27,333 nt of DNA, taken from WTJH01 sp049598145 (GTDB lineage: Bacteria; Bacteroidota; Bacteroidia; Flavobacteriales; Flavobacteriaceae). The DNA is taken from the NCBI GenBank assembly GCA_049598145.1, contig JBMYNJ010000012.1:1-27333 (forward strand), given 5' to 3'. Below the pieces are notes generated by a model. The model was not told where the DNA came from. It searched no databases and saw nothing but the letters and a program-made list of their open reading frames with translations. The translations under genes were made by a program, and so were the position numbers. This document shows positions 12,487 through 21,107 of this stretch, in pieces; the first letter of the stretch is position 1, and each line of letters starts with the position of its first letter.

Positions 12487-15400
12487 TTTTTGATTAATTT
12501 AAACGTGTGGCCCACCTTAGGCCCTTGAATTTGAATGACATAGACCCCGGGCGCGAAACTTTCAAGAGTGAAGCGATACGACCCGCCTTCTCTGCGATTG
12601 ATCTCCAAAGATTGTTGATGTAAAATAATGCCATCGGTCGTCAACATCCGAAGTTGATAGGAACTTGCTTCGGGCAATAAAATATCCACATACTCCTGAG
12701 CAGGGTTTGGAGCCAATACAGGTTTGGCCTCAGGCCCTACCCACTGCCGGAAAGTTCCCTGGCAATTCAAATCGGTGGTAACTACTACTTGAGTCCATTC
12801 CTCGGGAAGAGCCGTAGTCCATGTTCCCGATTTTTGTACTTCATACAACTGATCTGCTACTTGAACTCGATAATGCTTTCCACCCTTTAACTCTAATGAA
12901 AGCAATTTGTTTTCATGATTCAATTGGGCTTGAACACTTAATGCCTCAGGTTCACTAATAACAGCCTGATAACAGTACTCAAAGTCGGAATCGGCCGATG
13001 AGGTTACACAAATCCTATAATTTCCGGGAGATAAGTTATTAAAGGCAACCGAATTATTTTCAAAACTCCGAGTCAAATTGGTTGCTGTGCCTTCCAATCG
13101 AGCGGTATATTCGAACTGAGCATGAGCACTGATCCGAATCGCTCCGTTATTCTTTGCCACACAAGTGGCATCTAATTTTTGTAGGGTTAAATTCTGAGGA
13201 TCATAAAGATCGCATAGATTTCCGATCCCATTCCCATCGGAGTCTGCTTGGTCTGGGTTGGTGATGTTCGGACAATTGTCTGTTTCGTCTGGGATAACAT
13301 CAAGGTCGCTATTGGGTGCTGGAACCCCATCGAAACAGAAATACAACTCGGCTTGTTGGAGGCTGCCCACATCCTGTGCTTCATGATCAATGATTTCTAG
13401 GATCCAGGTGCCCCCTGAATTTGAATTGTAGAGCAAAGACAAATCGCCCTGAGGTTGAAATCTCCCGGTATAAGGAGGCGAGGCCGATAGGATTTCTGTT
13501 GTAGCCTCTTGGTCGAATCGGGTGCGGCGATAATTGTCCTGATTTTCACCTATACGATTTGTCAATTGAACTCTTTGTCCAGAAGGCGAAATTAATACCA
13601 AAGCCAAATCCTCCAACCAAGTATGATTGATATCGACCAATACATCTAAATCTAAAATTGGAAGATTATTGGACACGAGAATTTCGATGCGAGTCACCCC
13701 TCGGATCTCTGAAGTAGCATCGGTGATATCCTGTGGCAGATTTTCTGCTGCATAGGTTTCACAACTGACTGTTTGTGTACGAAAACTCCTCACCTCACTG
13801 AAGGGACTTTCGCCACAAAGATTGAGAGCTTTCACACGCCAATAATATTCGGCATCCGAACCCAAAGCCATGGTGGTTAGTCGATTTTGTTGTGTAGTTG
13901 CACTATACGTTAATGAACTAAAGTCTTGAACACTGGACACTTCCACTCGATAAGAACTGGCGTTGGGATCGGCAATCCAGCGGAGTTGAGTCTCCGCCAG
14001 TTGATTTTGAGCAGCCGGCTCAGGAGCCGATAATACAGGAGGGTTAATGGTAGTCGATCGAAGGTTGAGTTGAATGGTTGCATCCACTGAAGTTTCGGGA
14101 GTATTTTGACTGTCTAAACTTGCCCGAACTTCAATTGTATAGTCTCCCGGAGGAGCAGTAGCTAAATTATCCAAAACCAAAACGCCAGAGCTTTGTGCAC
14201 TCGAAAAAGCTGTTTGGGGAAGACTTATACTTAAACCCTCCGGAACCTGAGTCAAATTGAGGTTGATATTCCCTTGAATTCCGGGTAATCGACTCAATTC
14301 GAAAGGAATCTGATTGGAGGCATTTGAGCAGATTTCTAAAGATGCTGATTGGAGTCGTAACGCAATATCTTTTCGGCGGAGTTGAATATCTCGGCTATTG
14401 ACCGCCACAAAAATATTATCAATAGGTTCAATTAGAATTCGTGCTTGTTGGCTAGAAAGCCCCAATGGAATGATGACTTGAGCTTCTCCATCATTTGGGG
14501 TTTGGGAAGCCAACACATGCGGAAAACTTTGCCCTCCATCAGTAGAGAGTAAAATCTGAACGTACGCAGCATTTACTGGTGCTATATTTGTCCCCGCTAC
14601 CTCCCATAAAACGGTAGTCCATTGTCCCCCTTCCCAAAGCGTGGGGGAACTTTGCGAAATCACTTGAAAGGGGCCTGAGTTTTCATCAACCGTGATTTCA
14701 AAAGCCGCCTGTGTAAGTCGACCCTGCAAATCAACGTCCATAGCTAAGCGATCCCGAACCGTTAATCCCCAATTCAACGGTCTTCCAATTTGAGAAACCG
14801 TTTCCCATCGAGACCCACGTGTAGGATTGGTTTGGGTCAGATTTCCCTGTAAAATAGCTGGCATTTCTGGAACATACCGAAAAGAGTTTACACTCGGAGG
14901 TCTCGAACGTGCCATAGCTCCGGTGAGCTTGGTCGGGCCAAAATCCTGTCGGCGAACTCGCCCATTGTCCAATTGTTCCCAACAGTAGTAGAGCACATCC
15001 GCTGCTTCCGGATCCGTAACCGTGGCTTGAAGTTTATAAGCAGTTCCCTGAGGAATTGTCACATCGGTTAAGGGAGTAATGATCGGTGCACTATTGGTAA
15101 AGGCATCACCTGAAGCATAACAACTTTGACGATCCAAATAGTCGTTGATCTGTTGAATATTCTTGTAGTGGAAATAGGCATCACCGTGGTTTTGCACGTC
15201 ATCTGTCCCAGTGATCCCTGCATAAGCCATGATAGTAGACCCACTCCCGGGTTCCATATTAGACCCCGCGGATTCAAAACTAAATCCAAAGGTGTGGGTT
15301 CCTCCAAACTGATGTCCCAACTCGTGACCAAAAAAGTCTAAATCAAAATAATCGGTGAGGTATTCAATATTGTAGGCATCGCGAAAATCGTGAGCTGAAA

Positions 15401-16328
15401 AAGCACTTCCTTTCACTCCGGATCGACAAACACTGCCAATATCACCCGCATTTCCGTTGGGACTATTGTAATCTAATAAATGCCCGACATCGTAGTTACT
15501 GTCCCCAATTTGAGTGTCTAAATAAGTTTGAATTTGGGTGTTTAAAGAAGTATTGCCGTTGAAATAATCGGAAACCGGGTCTGTACTGATGAGCTCCGTT
15601 CCTGAGACCAGCTCCAAATGAACTTGTAAATCCGTTTCAAACACTTCATTAATCCGGTGAACGGAACGGACAATTTCCGCAAGTACATCTTCTTCCGGGG
15701 AGCCGTTTGAAGGATTGTCGTCTGCNNNNNNNNNNCAATATTGGCCGTATTCTCCAGTGGTTGCGATAGCAATCCGAAAGGTGCGTAAACGATTGTTTAA
15801 GACTTTTTGGGGTTTAATAGAAGTTGATCCAGCATATTTTTGAAGCTTACTCAATGGGGTTTTACATCTAAATACAGAGGTTTCGCGAGCCTCTCGAGCA
15901 TAGGATAGGTGTTTCCCCGGATATTTTTTTGAGGGCTGTATAAAATAATTCACCTCTGGAGTTTGTATCCAAGACCAATAGCCCTTTCGACTTTGGCTGA
16001 CTCGAATCCGAACTTGCTTACGGGTTAAACTTTTCCCAACAAAGGTTCGAATCCAAGGATGTTGCTTCTGCAATTTTGAACTTAAAACGGGTTGCTCCTG
16101 CAGTTCAAATGCTTCCAGTTCACCTTTTTCATTCGGGAATTCTAATACGATTGGACTTTTGTTCTGCGAAGCAATCGACCCTTTTATGGGAGGAACCTCA
16201 AGGGTGTAAAATGTTAGAGGTGCATCTAATGGTATTGAACCCAAATCTTTCGTCCACAACTGTTGCGCCTGAATACCTCCTACCATTCCTAAGCATAGAA
16301 AAATCGTATAAATTTGAGTTCGAAACAT
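12483..16328 (-). CDS. Secreted zinc metalloprotease (reprolysin-like) with P domain and T9SS sorting domain
   Basis: This 1281-residue product includes about four unknown residues at the N run. Signal peptide 1-21, propeptide-like region to about 180, then a metzincin domain (about 183-412) with HELGHQFGGTH at 335-345 (three zinc His and the catalytic Glu) and a Met-turn IMAYAG at 366-371. Beta domains follow; an Fn3-like module at about 761-852 (YYWRVKALN, SFRTQ); a proprotein-convertase P domain at about 857-1000 (NHTWLEDLALVLISPSG, GTWILEIIDHE); a thrombospondin type-3-like calcium segment at 1008-1040 (DETDNCPN, DSDGNGIGNLCD); and a type A T9SS C-terminal domain from about 1201 (PNPAQEYVDI, YRFTLESFAPGVYVIQIQ). 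It should be secreted or cell-surface anchored by T9SS. A lipoprotein gene is coupled downstream. Frame integrity across the N gap is assumed. Confidence 0.93.
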   Translation of the reverse strand: MFRTQIYTIFLCLGMVGGIQAQQLWTKDLGSIPLDAPLTFYTLEVPPIKGSIASQNKSPIVLEFPNEKGELEAFELQEQPVLSSKLQKQHPWIRTFVGKSLTRKQVRIRVSQSRKGYWSWIQTPEVNYFIQPSKKYPGKHLSYAREARETSVFRCKTPLSKLQKYAGSTSIKPQKVLNNRLRTFRIAIATTGEYGQYXXXXADDNPSNGSPEEDVLAEIVRSVHRINEVFETDLQVHLELVSGTELISTDPVSDYFNGNTSLNTQIQTYLDTQIGDSNYDVGHLLDYNSPNGNAGDIGSVCRSGVKGSAFSAHDFRDAYNIEYLTDYFDLDFFGHELGHQFGGTHTFGFSFESAGSNMEPGSGSTIMAYAGITGTDDVQNHGDAYFHYKNIQQINDYLDRQSCYASGDAFTNSAPIITPLTDVTIPQGTAYKLQATVTDPEAADVLYYCWEQLDNGRVRRQDFGPTKLTGAMARSRPPSVNSFRYVPEMPAILQGNLTQTNPTRGSRWETVSQIGRPLNWGLTVRDRLAMDVDLQGRLTQAAFEITVDENSGPFQVISQSSPTLWEGGQWTTVLWEVAGTNIAPVNAAYVQILLSTDGGQSFPHVLASQTPNDGEAQVIIPLGLSSQQARILIEPIDNIFVAVNSRDIQLRRKDIALRLQSASLEICSNASNQIPFELSRLPGIQGNINLNLTQVPEGLSISLPQTAFSSAQSSGVLVLDNLATAPPGDYTIEVRASLDSQNTPETSVDATIQLNLRSTTINPPVLSAPEPAAQNQLAETQLRWIADPNASSYRVEVSSVQDFSSLTYSATTQQNRLTTMALGSDAEYYWRVKALNLCGESPFSEVRSFRTQTVSCETYAAENLPQDITDATSEIRGVTRIEILVSNNLPILDLDVLVDINHTWLEDLALVLISPSGQRVQLTNRIGENQDNYRRTRFDQEATTEILSASPPYTGRFQPQGDLSLLYNSNSGGTWILEIIDHEAQDVGSLQQAELYFCFDGVPAPNSDLDVIPDETDNCPNITNPDQADSDGNGIGNLCDLYDPQNLTLQKLDATCVAKNNGAIRISAHAQFEYTARLEGTATNLTRSFENNSVAFNNLSPGNYRICVTSSADSDFEYCYQAVISEPEALSVQAQLNHENKLLSLELKGGKHYRVQVADQLYEVQKSGTWTTALPEEWTQVVVTTDLNCQGTFRQWVGPEAKPVLAPNPAQEYVDILLPEASSYQLRMLTTDGIILHQQSLEINRREGGSYRFTLESFAPGVYVIQIQGPKVGHTFKLIKK
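15726..15735. other. Run of 10 N (assembly gap) inside the metalloprotease gene
   Basis: Ten undetermined bases fall at codons about 198-201, at the start of the catalytic domain just after TGEYGQY. Ten N happens to fit the frame, with good coding on both sides, but the real gap length is not known. Confidence 0.99.
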
Positions 16329-16357
16329 CTAATTCATTTACAACCCTAGTGAAAAGC

Positions 16358-16373
16358 TCCCCTTAGCAGGGGA
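16358..16373. repeat. Short GC hairpin just upstream of the ribF promoter element
   Basis: TCCCC (16358-16362) and GGGGA (16369-16373) pair around TTAGCA, 8 bases before TACTTTTG. It stands out in AT-rich sequence between divergent genes. It may be an operator or a transcript-end structure; no further evidence was found. Confidence 0.35.
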
Positions 16374-16380
16374 AATACAG

Positions 16381-16388
16381 TACTTTTG
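16381..16388 (+). promoter_or_regulatory. Promoter -7 element of ribF
   Basis: TACTTTTG matches TAnnTTTG and gives a leader of about 20 bases before ATG 16414. No TTG occurs at the -33 position. Confidence 0.5.
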
Positions 16389-16413
16389 TATAAACACTAA
16401 AGTAAAAATTTTG

Positions 16414-17349
16414 ATGAAAGTAATTCATCAGTTAGACAATTATTTTTCGGAAAACAAATCCTTGTTAACCATAGGCACCTACGACGGACTCCATATTGGA
16501 CATCAAAAAATTTTAAACAAGTTGGTCAAAACAGCCCGAAAGAAGCAATTGGAAAGTGTCGTTTTGACTTTTTTTCCCCACCCCAGGCAAGTGCTTCAAA
16601 AAAACACAGACCTCAAACTGATTGATACGATGGAAGAAAAAATAGAAGCCATGGAAGGTTTGGGCATAGACACATTGATCATTCATCGATTTGATCGAGA
16701 ATTTTCACGACTTTCGGCTTTGGATTTCACACGGAAAATTTTAGTAGAGTCCTTGAATGTCGCAGCAATTTACATGGGCTATAACCATCGTTTTGGACGC
16801 AATCGAGAGTCGAATATCGAAGACCTGAAAGCTTTGGGTGAGATTTATGACTTTGAGGTTATCGAAATCCCTGCACAAGACATCGAACAAATTGCCGTGA
16901 GTTCCACAAAGATCAGAAGCGCTATTTCTGAAAACGATTGGGGCCGGGTCGAAAAATTTTTGGGGAGGCCTTTTCAACTCCGAGGGAAAGTCGTTAAAGG
17001 GCAACAGTTGGGAAGAAAAATTAATTTTCCAACGGCAAACTTGGAAATTCCGGAAACCTATAAACTCATCCCCCCAAAAGGTGTTTATTGGGTTAAAGTA
17101 CACCATCAAAAAAACACCCATTGGGGGATGATGAATATCGGTATTCGCCCGACCATAAATGCTGAAAAGCAAACCATAGAAATTCATCTCTTTGATTTTG
17201 ACCAAGACCTTTATGGCCAAGTGTTGCGCTTAGAACTGCTAAAGAAAATTCGGGAGGAACAATTCTTTGATTCGCTCAATGCCCTACGAGCACAATTGGA
17301 AAAGGATGCGGCAACTTGCCAAAAGTGGATTAAAGAAGCAGCAAATTAA
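16414..17349 (+). CDS. ribF: Bifunctional riboflavin kinase/FAD synthetase
   Basis: This 311-residue cytosolic enzyme converts riboflavin to FMN and FAD. The N-terminal FMN adenylyltransferase domain (1-180) has GTYDGLHIGHQKIL with the HIGH-like motif, TFFPHPRQVL, GYNHRFGRNRES and SSTKIRSAI. The C-terminal riboflavin kinase domain (about 185-310) has GRPFQLRGKVVKGQQLGR, then the FPTANL block, GVYWVKV, MMNIGIRPT and IEIHLFDFDQDLYGQ. The frame starts one codon earlier at a TTG (16411), but ATG 16414 is the sensible start. It begins the plus-strand run and is divergent from the metalloprotease gene. serS follows after 32 bases. Confidence 0.96.
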   Translation: MKVIHQLDNYFSENKSLLTIGTYDGLHIGHQKILNKLVKTARKKQLESVVLTFFPHPRQVLQKNTDLKLIDTMEEKIEAMEGLGIDTLIIHRFDREFSRLSALDFTRKILVESLNVAAIYMGYNHRFGRNRESNIEDLKALGEIYDFEVIEIPAQDIEQIAVSSTKIRSAISENDWGRVEKFLGRPFQLRGKVVKGQQLGRKINFPTANLEIPETYKLIPPKGVYWVKVHHQKNTHWGMMNIGIRPTINAEKQTIEIHLFDFDQDLYGQVLRLELLKKIREEQFFDSLNALRAQLEKDAATCQKWIKEAAN

Positions 17350-17381
17350 GTACCTTTGGGCCAACCAAAATTGGAACCTAC

Positions 17382-18653
17382 ATGTTAGCGATGCAAATCC
17401 TTCGGGAAGACAAGCAAAAAATAATTCAGGGCTTACAGAAAAGAAATTTTCAGCCCTTGGAATTGGTAGACGAACTCTTGGAATTGGACCAATCCCGAAG
17501 AAGCCTGAAAACCGAATTGGATCAACATTTGGCTCGTGCCAATCAACTGGCTAAAGAAATTGGAGGCTTATTTAAATCTGGACAAAAAGATAAAGCGGAA
17601 GTTCTCAAAGACGAAACCTCCCGTTTAAAGACCCAAACCAAAAGTGATCAGGAAAAGCTGCAATCCTTAGAAGCCCGTATTTTGGAATTGCGGTCCAGCA
17701 TCCCTAATGTTCCCAAAGAAATTGTTCCCGCAGGAACTACAGAGGAAGACAATGAAGTGGTTTTCCAGGTTTCTAAACTTCCCGAAATGGAAAAAGAGGC
17801 TCTTCCCCATTGGGAATTAGCTCAACAATACAAGCTCATAGATTTTGAATTGGGGAGTAAAATCACTGGAGCTGGCTTTCCTGTATACACCGACAGAGGG
17901 GCACGCTTGCAAAGAGCACTTATTCAATATTTTTTAGACTGCAATACCGCTGCTGGCTACACAGAAATGCAAGTCCCTCATGTGGTTAATGCCGCTTCTG
18001 GATTTGGGACAGGTCAACTCCCCGACAAAGAGGGGCAAATGTATCATGTCCAAGACGATGATCTTTATTTGATTCCGACAGCCGAAGTACCACTGACCAA
18101 TATTTTCCGGGATCAATTGCTTAGCCATACCGATTTACCGATTTGTTTAACCGGCTATACCCCCTGCTTTCGAAGAGAAGCCGGAAGCTACGGATCACAT
18201 GTTCGGGGACTCAACCGTTTGCACCAATTCGATAAGGTAGAAATCGTACGGATTGAAAAACCTGAAAATGCCATGGATGCTCTTGATAAAATGGTGAATC
18301 ACGTTCAGAAAATATTGGAAAGTCTGGAATTACCTTTCCGAATTCTCCGCTTGTGTGGAGGGGATCTTGGATTTACCTCGGCCCTGACCTATGATTTTGA
18401 AGTCTATTCAGCGGCCCAAGAAAGGTGGTTGGAGGTCAGTTCCGTTTCCACCTTCGACAGCTATCAGGCCGAACGTTTGGGGCTGCGCTACAAAACAGCG
18501 AAGGGAACTAAAGAACGGGTACACACCTTGAATGGTAGTGCTTTGGCCCTCCCCAGAATTATGGCCGCCTTGTTGGAAAATTTCCAAGAGCCTTCGGGTA
18601 TCCAAATACCAAAAGTACTGGTTCCTTACACCGGTTTTGACAGCATCCAATAG
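17382..18653 (+). CDS. serS: Seryl-tRNA synthetase
   Basis: This class II synthetase of 423 residues charges tRNA-Ser (and tRNA-Sec where present). The N-terminal helical arm (about 1-105) shows the coiled-coil pattern rich in K, E and L. The catalytic core carries TAEVPLTN, motif 2 in CFRREAGSYGSHVRGLNRLHQF, the VSSVSTFDSYQAERL segment, and motif 3 NGSALALPRIMAALLENFQ near the C-terminus. Length and order are normal. It starts with MLAMQILRED at 17382; an internal ATG nine bases later is a less likely start. The DUF4286 gene starts 3 bases after its stop. Confidence 0.97.
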   Translation: MLAMQILREDKQKIIQGLQKRNFQPLELVDELLELDQSRRSLKTELDQHLARANQLAKEIGGLFKSGQKDKAEVLKDETSRLKTQTKSDQEKLQSLEARILELRSSIPNVPKEIVPAGTTEEDNEVVFQVSKLPEMEKEALPHWELAQQYKLIDFELGSKITGAGFPVYTDRGARLQRALIQYFLDCNTAAGYTEMQVPHVVNAASGFGTGQLPDKEGQMYHVQDDDLYLIPTAEVPLTNIFRDQLLSHTDLPICLTGYTPCFRREAGSYGSHVRGLNRLHQFDKVEIVRIEKPENAMDALDKMVNHVQKILESLELPFRILRLCGGDLGFTSALTYDFEVYSAAQERWLEVSSVSTFDSYQAERLGLRYKTAKGTKERVHTLNGSALALPRIMAALLENFQEPSGIQIPKVLVPYTGFDSIQ

Positions 18654-18656
18654 TAT

Positions 18657-18971
18657 ATGTGGATCTACAATCTTACGGCACAAGTAGACCTGGAGATCGT
18701 TGAGGAATGGAAGGGGTGGCTCACTGGTTTTGTCGCAGATAAAATAGAATCCTCCCTTTTTGCAGAAAAACCTAAACTTTTGTGGGTTCGCAGCCAAGAC
18801 ACTGAAGATGGACAGAGCTTTGCGCTCCAGTTATTTTTTGAATCAGCATCTGGTCTGCAAAAATTTTTAGGACATGCCGATGGGATTATCGAAAAAGCTT
18901 CTCAGAAAACATTCCAAAATAAAGTCCTTTATTTCGGATCGCTCTTGGAAGAATTAGACTGGAAATCATGA
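18657..18971 (+). CDS. DUF4286 family protein
   Basis: This 104-residue protein starts MWIYNLTAQVD and has the family's ferredoxin-like pattern: a first strand IYNLT, a helix with WKGWLTGFVADKI, a hydrophobic LLWVRSQD strand, and a QLFFES strand near the middle. The family is found next to ksgA in many Bacteroidota; its function is unknown. It starts 3 bases after serS, and its TGA overlaps the ksgA ATG by 4 bases, so translation is coupled. The family call rests on pattern plus context. Confidence 0.8.
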   Translation: MWIYNLTAQVDLEIVEEWKGWLTGFVADKIESSLFAEKPKLLWVRSQDTEDGQSFALQLFFESASGLQKFLGHADGIIEKASQKTFQNKVLYFGSLLEELDWKS

Positions 18972-19753
18972 AACCGGTCCGGGCCAAAAAGCACTTGGGG
19001 CAACACTTTTTAACCGACCTCAACATTGCTCAAAAAATAGCCGATACCCTCAAAGGGGTTTCCGTAAATCGGATACTAGAGATTGGGCCAGGCATGGGGG
19101 TACTCACCCAGTTTTTATATCCCTATTTCGATCACTTACACCTGATAGAAATCGATTCGGAATCGGTTGTATATCTCCGGGAACATTTTGATCTCGATCC
19201 CAGTCAGATTCACGAGCTAGACTTTTTAAAACTGAATTTAAACCAACATTTCCCCCAACAATCCTTGGCAGTGATTGGAAATTTCCCGTACAACATTTCA
19301 TCACAAATTGTATTTAAAGTCTTGGAGAACAGAGATCAAATTCCCTTTTTTGCCGGGATGTTTCAAAAAGAGGTCGCTCAAAGACTTACGGAAAAACCCG
19401 GGTCAAAAACCTATGGAATCCTCTCGGTTTTATGTCAGTTGTTTTACCAAACCGATTATTTATTTTCCGTTCCCCCAGGGGTGTTTAATCCGCCCCCTAA
19501 AGTCGATTCCGGTGTGATTCAGATGCACCGTAAAGAAAACTTTAAGTTGAATTGCGATGAAGCGCTTTTATTTAAAGTCGTAAAGACCAGTTTTCAGCAG
19601 CGACGTAAAACATTAAGAAATAGTTTAAAAAGCTTACAGCTAAGCAAAAATCTTACAGAAGGTAGTATCTTTGCCATGCGACCGGAACAGCTTTCCGGAG
19701 AAGACTTTGTTACATTAACGCAACAGATTCAGCATGGCCAATTTTCAAATTAA
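18968..19753 (+). CDS. rsmA: 16S rRNA (adenine1518/1519-N6)-dimethyltransferase
   Basis: The enzyme (also called KsgA) dimethylates two adjacent adenines near the 3' end of 16S rRNA during late small-subunit assembly; loss gives kasugamycin resistance. It has 261 residues. KKHLGQHFL at the N-terminus, motif I LEIGPGMGVLT, LIEIDSESV (acidic residue for the SAM ribose), NFPYNISSQIVF (motif IV NxPY) and the MFQKEVAQRL and PPKVDSGVI blocks are all present in order. It overlaps DUF4286 by 4 bases upstream and mgtE by 20 bases downstream. Confidence 0.97.
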   Translation: MKPVRAKKHLGQHFLTDLNIAQKIADTLKGVSVNRILEIGPGMGVLTQFLYPYFDHLHLIEIDSESVVYLREHFDLDPSQIHELDFLKLNLNQHFPQQSLAVIGNFPYNISSQIVFKVLENRDQIPFFAGMFQKEVAQRLTEKPGSKTYGILSVLCQLFYQTDYLFSVPPGVFNPPPKVDSGVIQMHRKENFKLNCDEALLFKVVKTSFQQRRKTLRNSLKSLQLSKNLTEGSIFAMRPEQLSGEDFVTLTQQIQHGQFSN

Positions 19754-21092
19754 TGAGACCCTCATTCAGCAAATCCAAAAGGGAATTGCCGCTGCGCAAG
19801 AATCGGAGTTAATCGCCCAATTGGAAAGCCTCCATTATGCGGATATCGCTGAAATTATTGAACAGCTGTCCACTGAGGAAGCTACTTATCTGTTAAAACT
19901 CATCGACAGTGAAAAATCGGCCGATGCATTGGCAGAAATTGATGAAGATATTCGCTTGAATTTACTGGAGCAGCTTTCCGTAAAGGAAATTGCGGCACAA
20001 GTAGATGAACTCGATACCGACGATGCAGCAGATATTATCCTAGAGCTCCCTGAAGTCCGGCAAGAAAAAGTCATCGAACAAATTGCGGATAGCACTCACG
20101 CAGAGGATATCCGAGAATTAATTCAGTACGAGGAAAATACTGCGGGAGGACTCATGGCGAAGGAGTTAATTAAAGTAGATGAAAATTTGACAGTCAATAA
20201 GTGTTTGGATGAAATTCGAGCCCAAGCAGAAGAAGTGACGCGAGTACACTCCATTTATGTAGTCGATCAAAACAATGTCTTGATCGGACGTTTATCCTTA
20301 AAAGACCTGATCACAGCCAAATCGAGATCGAAGGTAAAGGATATCTATATCCCGAAAGTAGACTATGTAACAACCGACCAAAACGCTGAAGAAGTTTCTA
20401 AAGTCATGTCTAAATACGATTTGGAGGCCATCCCTGTAGTGGATGACCAGAAAAAACTCAAAGGCCGAATCACGATCGATGATATCGTCGACTTTATAAA
20501 AGAAGAAGCCGATAAAGATTATCAGTTAGCCGCCGGTATCTCCACCGACGTAGAAGCCGATGACACCATCTTTGAGCTCACCAAAGCCCGACTCCCCTGG
20601 CTTTTTCTTGGGCTTTTAGGAGGTTTGGGAAGTGTTTTTATTCTTCAAGATTTTGAAGCAGTAATGAATCTCCCCGAGCTGCGAAACCTCTTTTTCTATA
20701 CTCCACTGATCGCGGCAATGGCTGGTAATGTAGGCGTGCAATCTTCCGCAATTATTGTTCAGGGATTGGCCAATGATGTTGTAAAAGGCTCCTTGCTATC
20801 CCGCCTGATGAAAGAAGTAGGATTAAGCCTGATTAATGGCTTCTTTCTGGCATTAATGCTGATTTTATTTGGTCGGATCGTTCAGCAAGAACTCCTCTTA
20901 AGCCTCACTATTGCAGCTTCCATGATGGGAGTTATCGTTATTTCTGCCCTAATTGGCACTTTTGTCCCCATCATTTTAGATCGAAGAGGGATCGATCCTG
21001 CCATTGCCACAGGCCCTTTTATCACGACTTGTAATGATATTTTTGGAATCTTTTTATTTTTCTATTTTGCCCAACTCGTCTTGGGTTTTTAA
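19734..21092 (+). CDS. mgtE: Magnesium transporter MgtE
   Basis: This 452-residue inner-membrane Mg2+ channel/transporter has an N-terminal cytoplasmic helical domain (about 1-130), two CBS domains (about 135-255) containing the VARVHSIYVV-like and DLEAIPVVDD strands, and then five membrane helices. The conserved PLIAAMAGNVGVQSSAI block in helix 2/3 and the C-terminal TTCNDIFGIFLFFYFA with the pore Asp are clear. The acidic N and CBS domains serve as the Mg2+ sensor in characterised homologues. The gene overlaps ksgA by 20 bases, so it is probably translated by coupling. The dehydrogenase gene follows 15 bases later. Confidence 0.96.
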   Translation: MANFQINETLIQQIQKGIAAAQESELIAQLESLHYADIAEIIEQLSTEEATYLLKLIDSEKSADALAEIDEDIRLNLLEQLSVKEIAAQVDELDTDDAADIILELPEVRQEKVIEQIADSTHAEDIRELIQYEENTAGGLMAKELIKVDENLTVNKCLDEIRAQAEEVTRVHSIYVVDQNNVLIGRLSLKDLITAKSRSKVKDIYIPKVDYVTTDQNAEEVSKVMSKYDLEAIPVVDDQKKLKGRITIDDIVDFIKEEADKDYQLAAGISTDVEADDTIFELTKARLPWLFLGLLGGLGSVFILQDFEAVMNLPELRNLFFYTPLIAAMAGNVGVQSSAIIVQGLANDVVKGSLLSRLMKEVGLSLINGFFLALMLILFGRIVQQELLLSLTIAASMMGVIVISALIGTFVPIILDRRGIDPAIATGPFITTCNDIFGIFLFFYFAQLVLGF

Positions 21093-21107
21093 ATCAGGTA
21101 TCGGTTG

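Noticed and set aside
16329..16413. FMN riboswitch before ribF
   Set aside because: Only a 5-bp hairpin lies there, upstream of the -7 element; the long conserved RFN fold is absent and there is no room for it.
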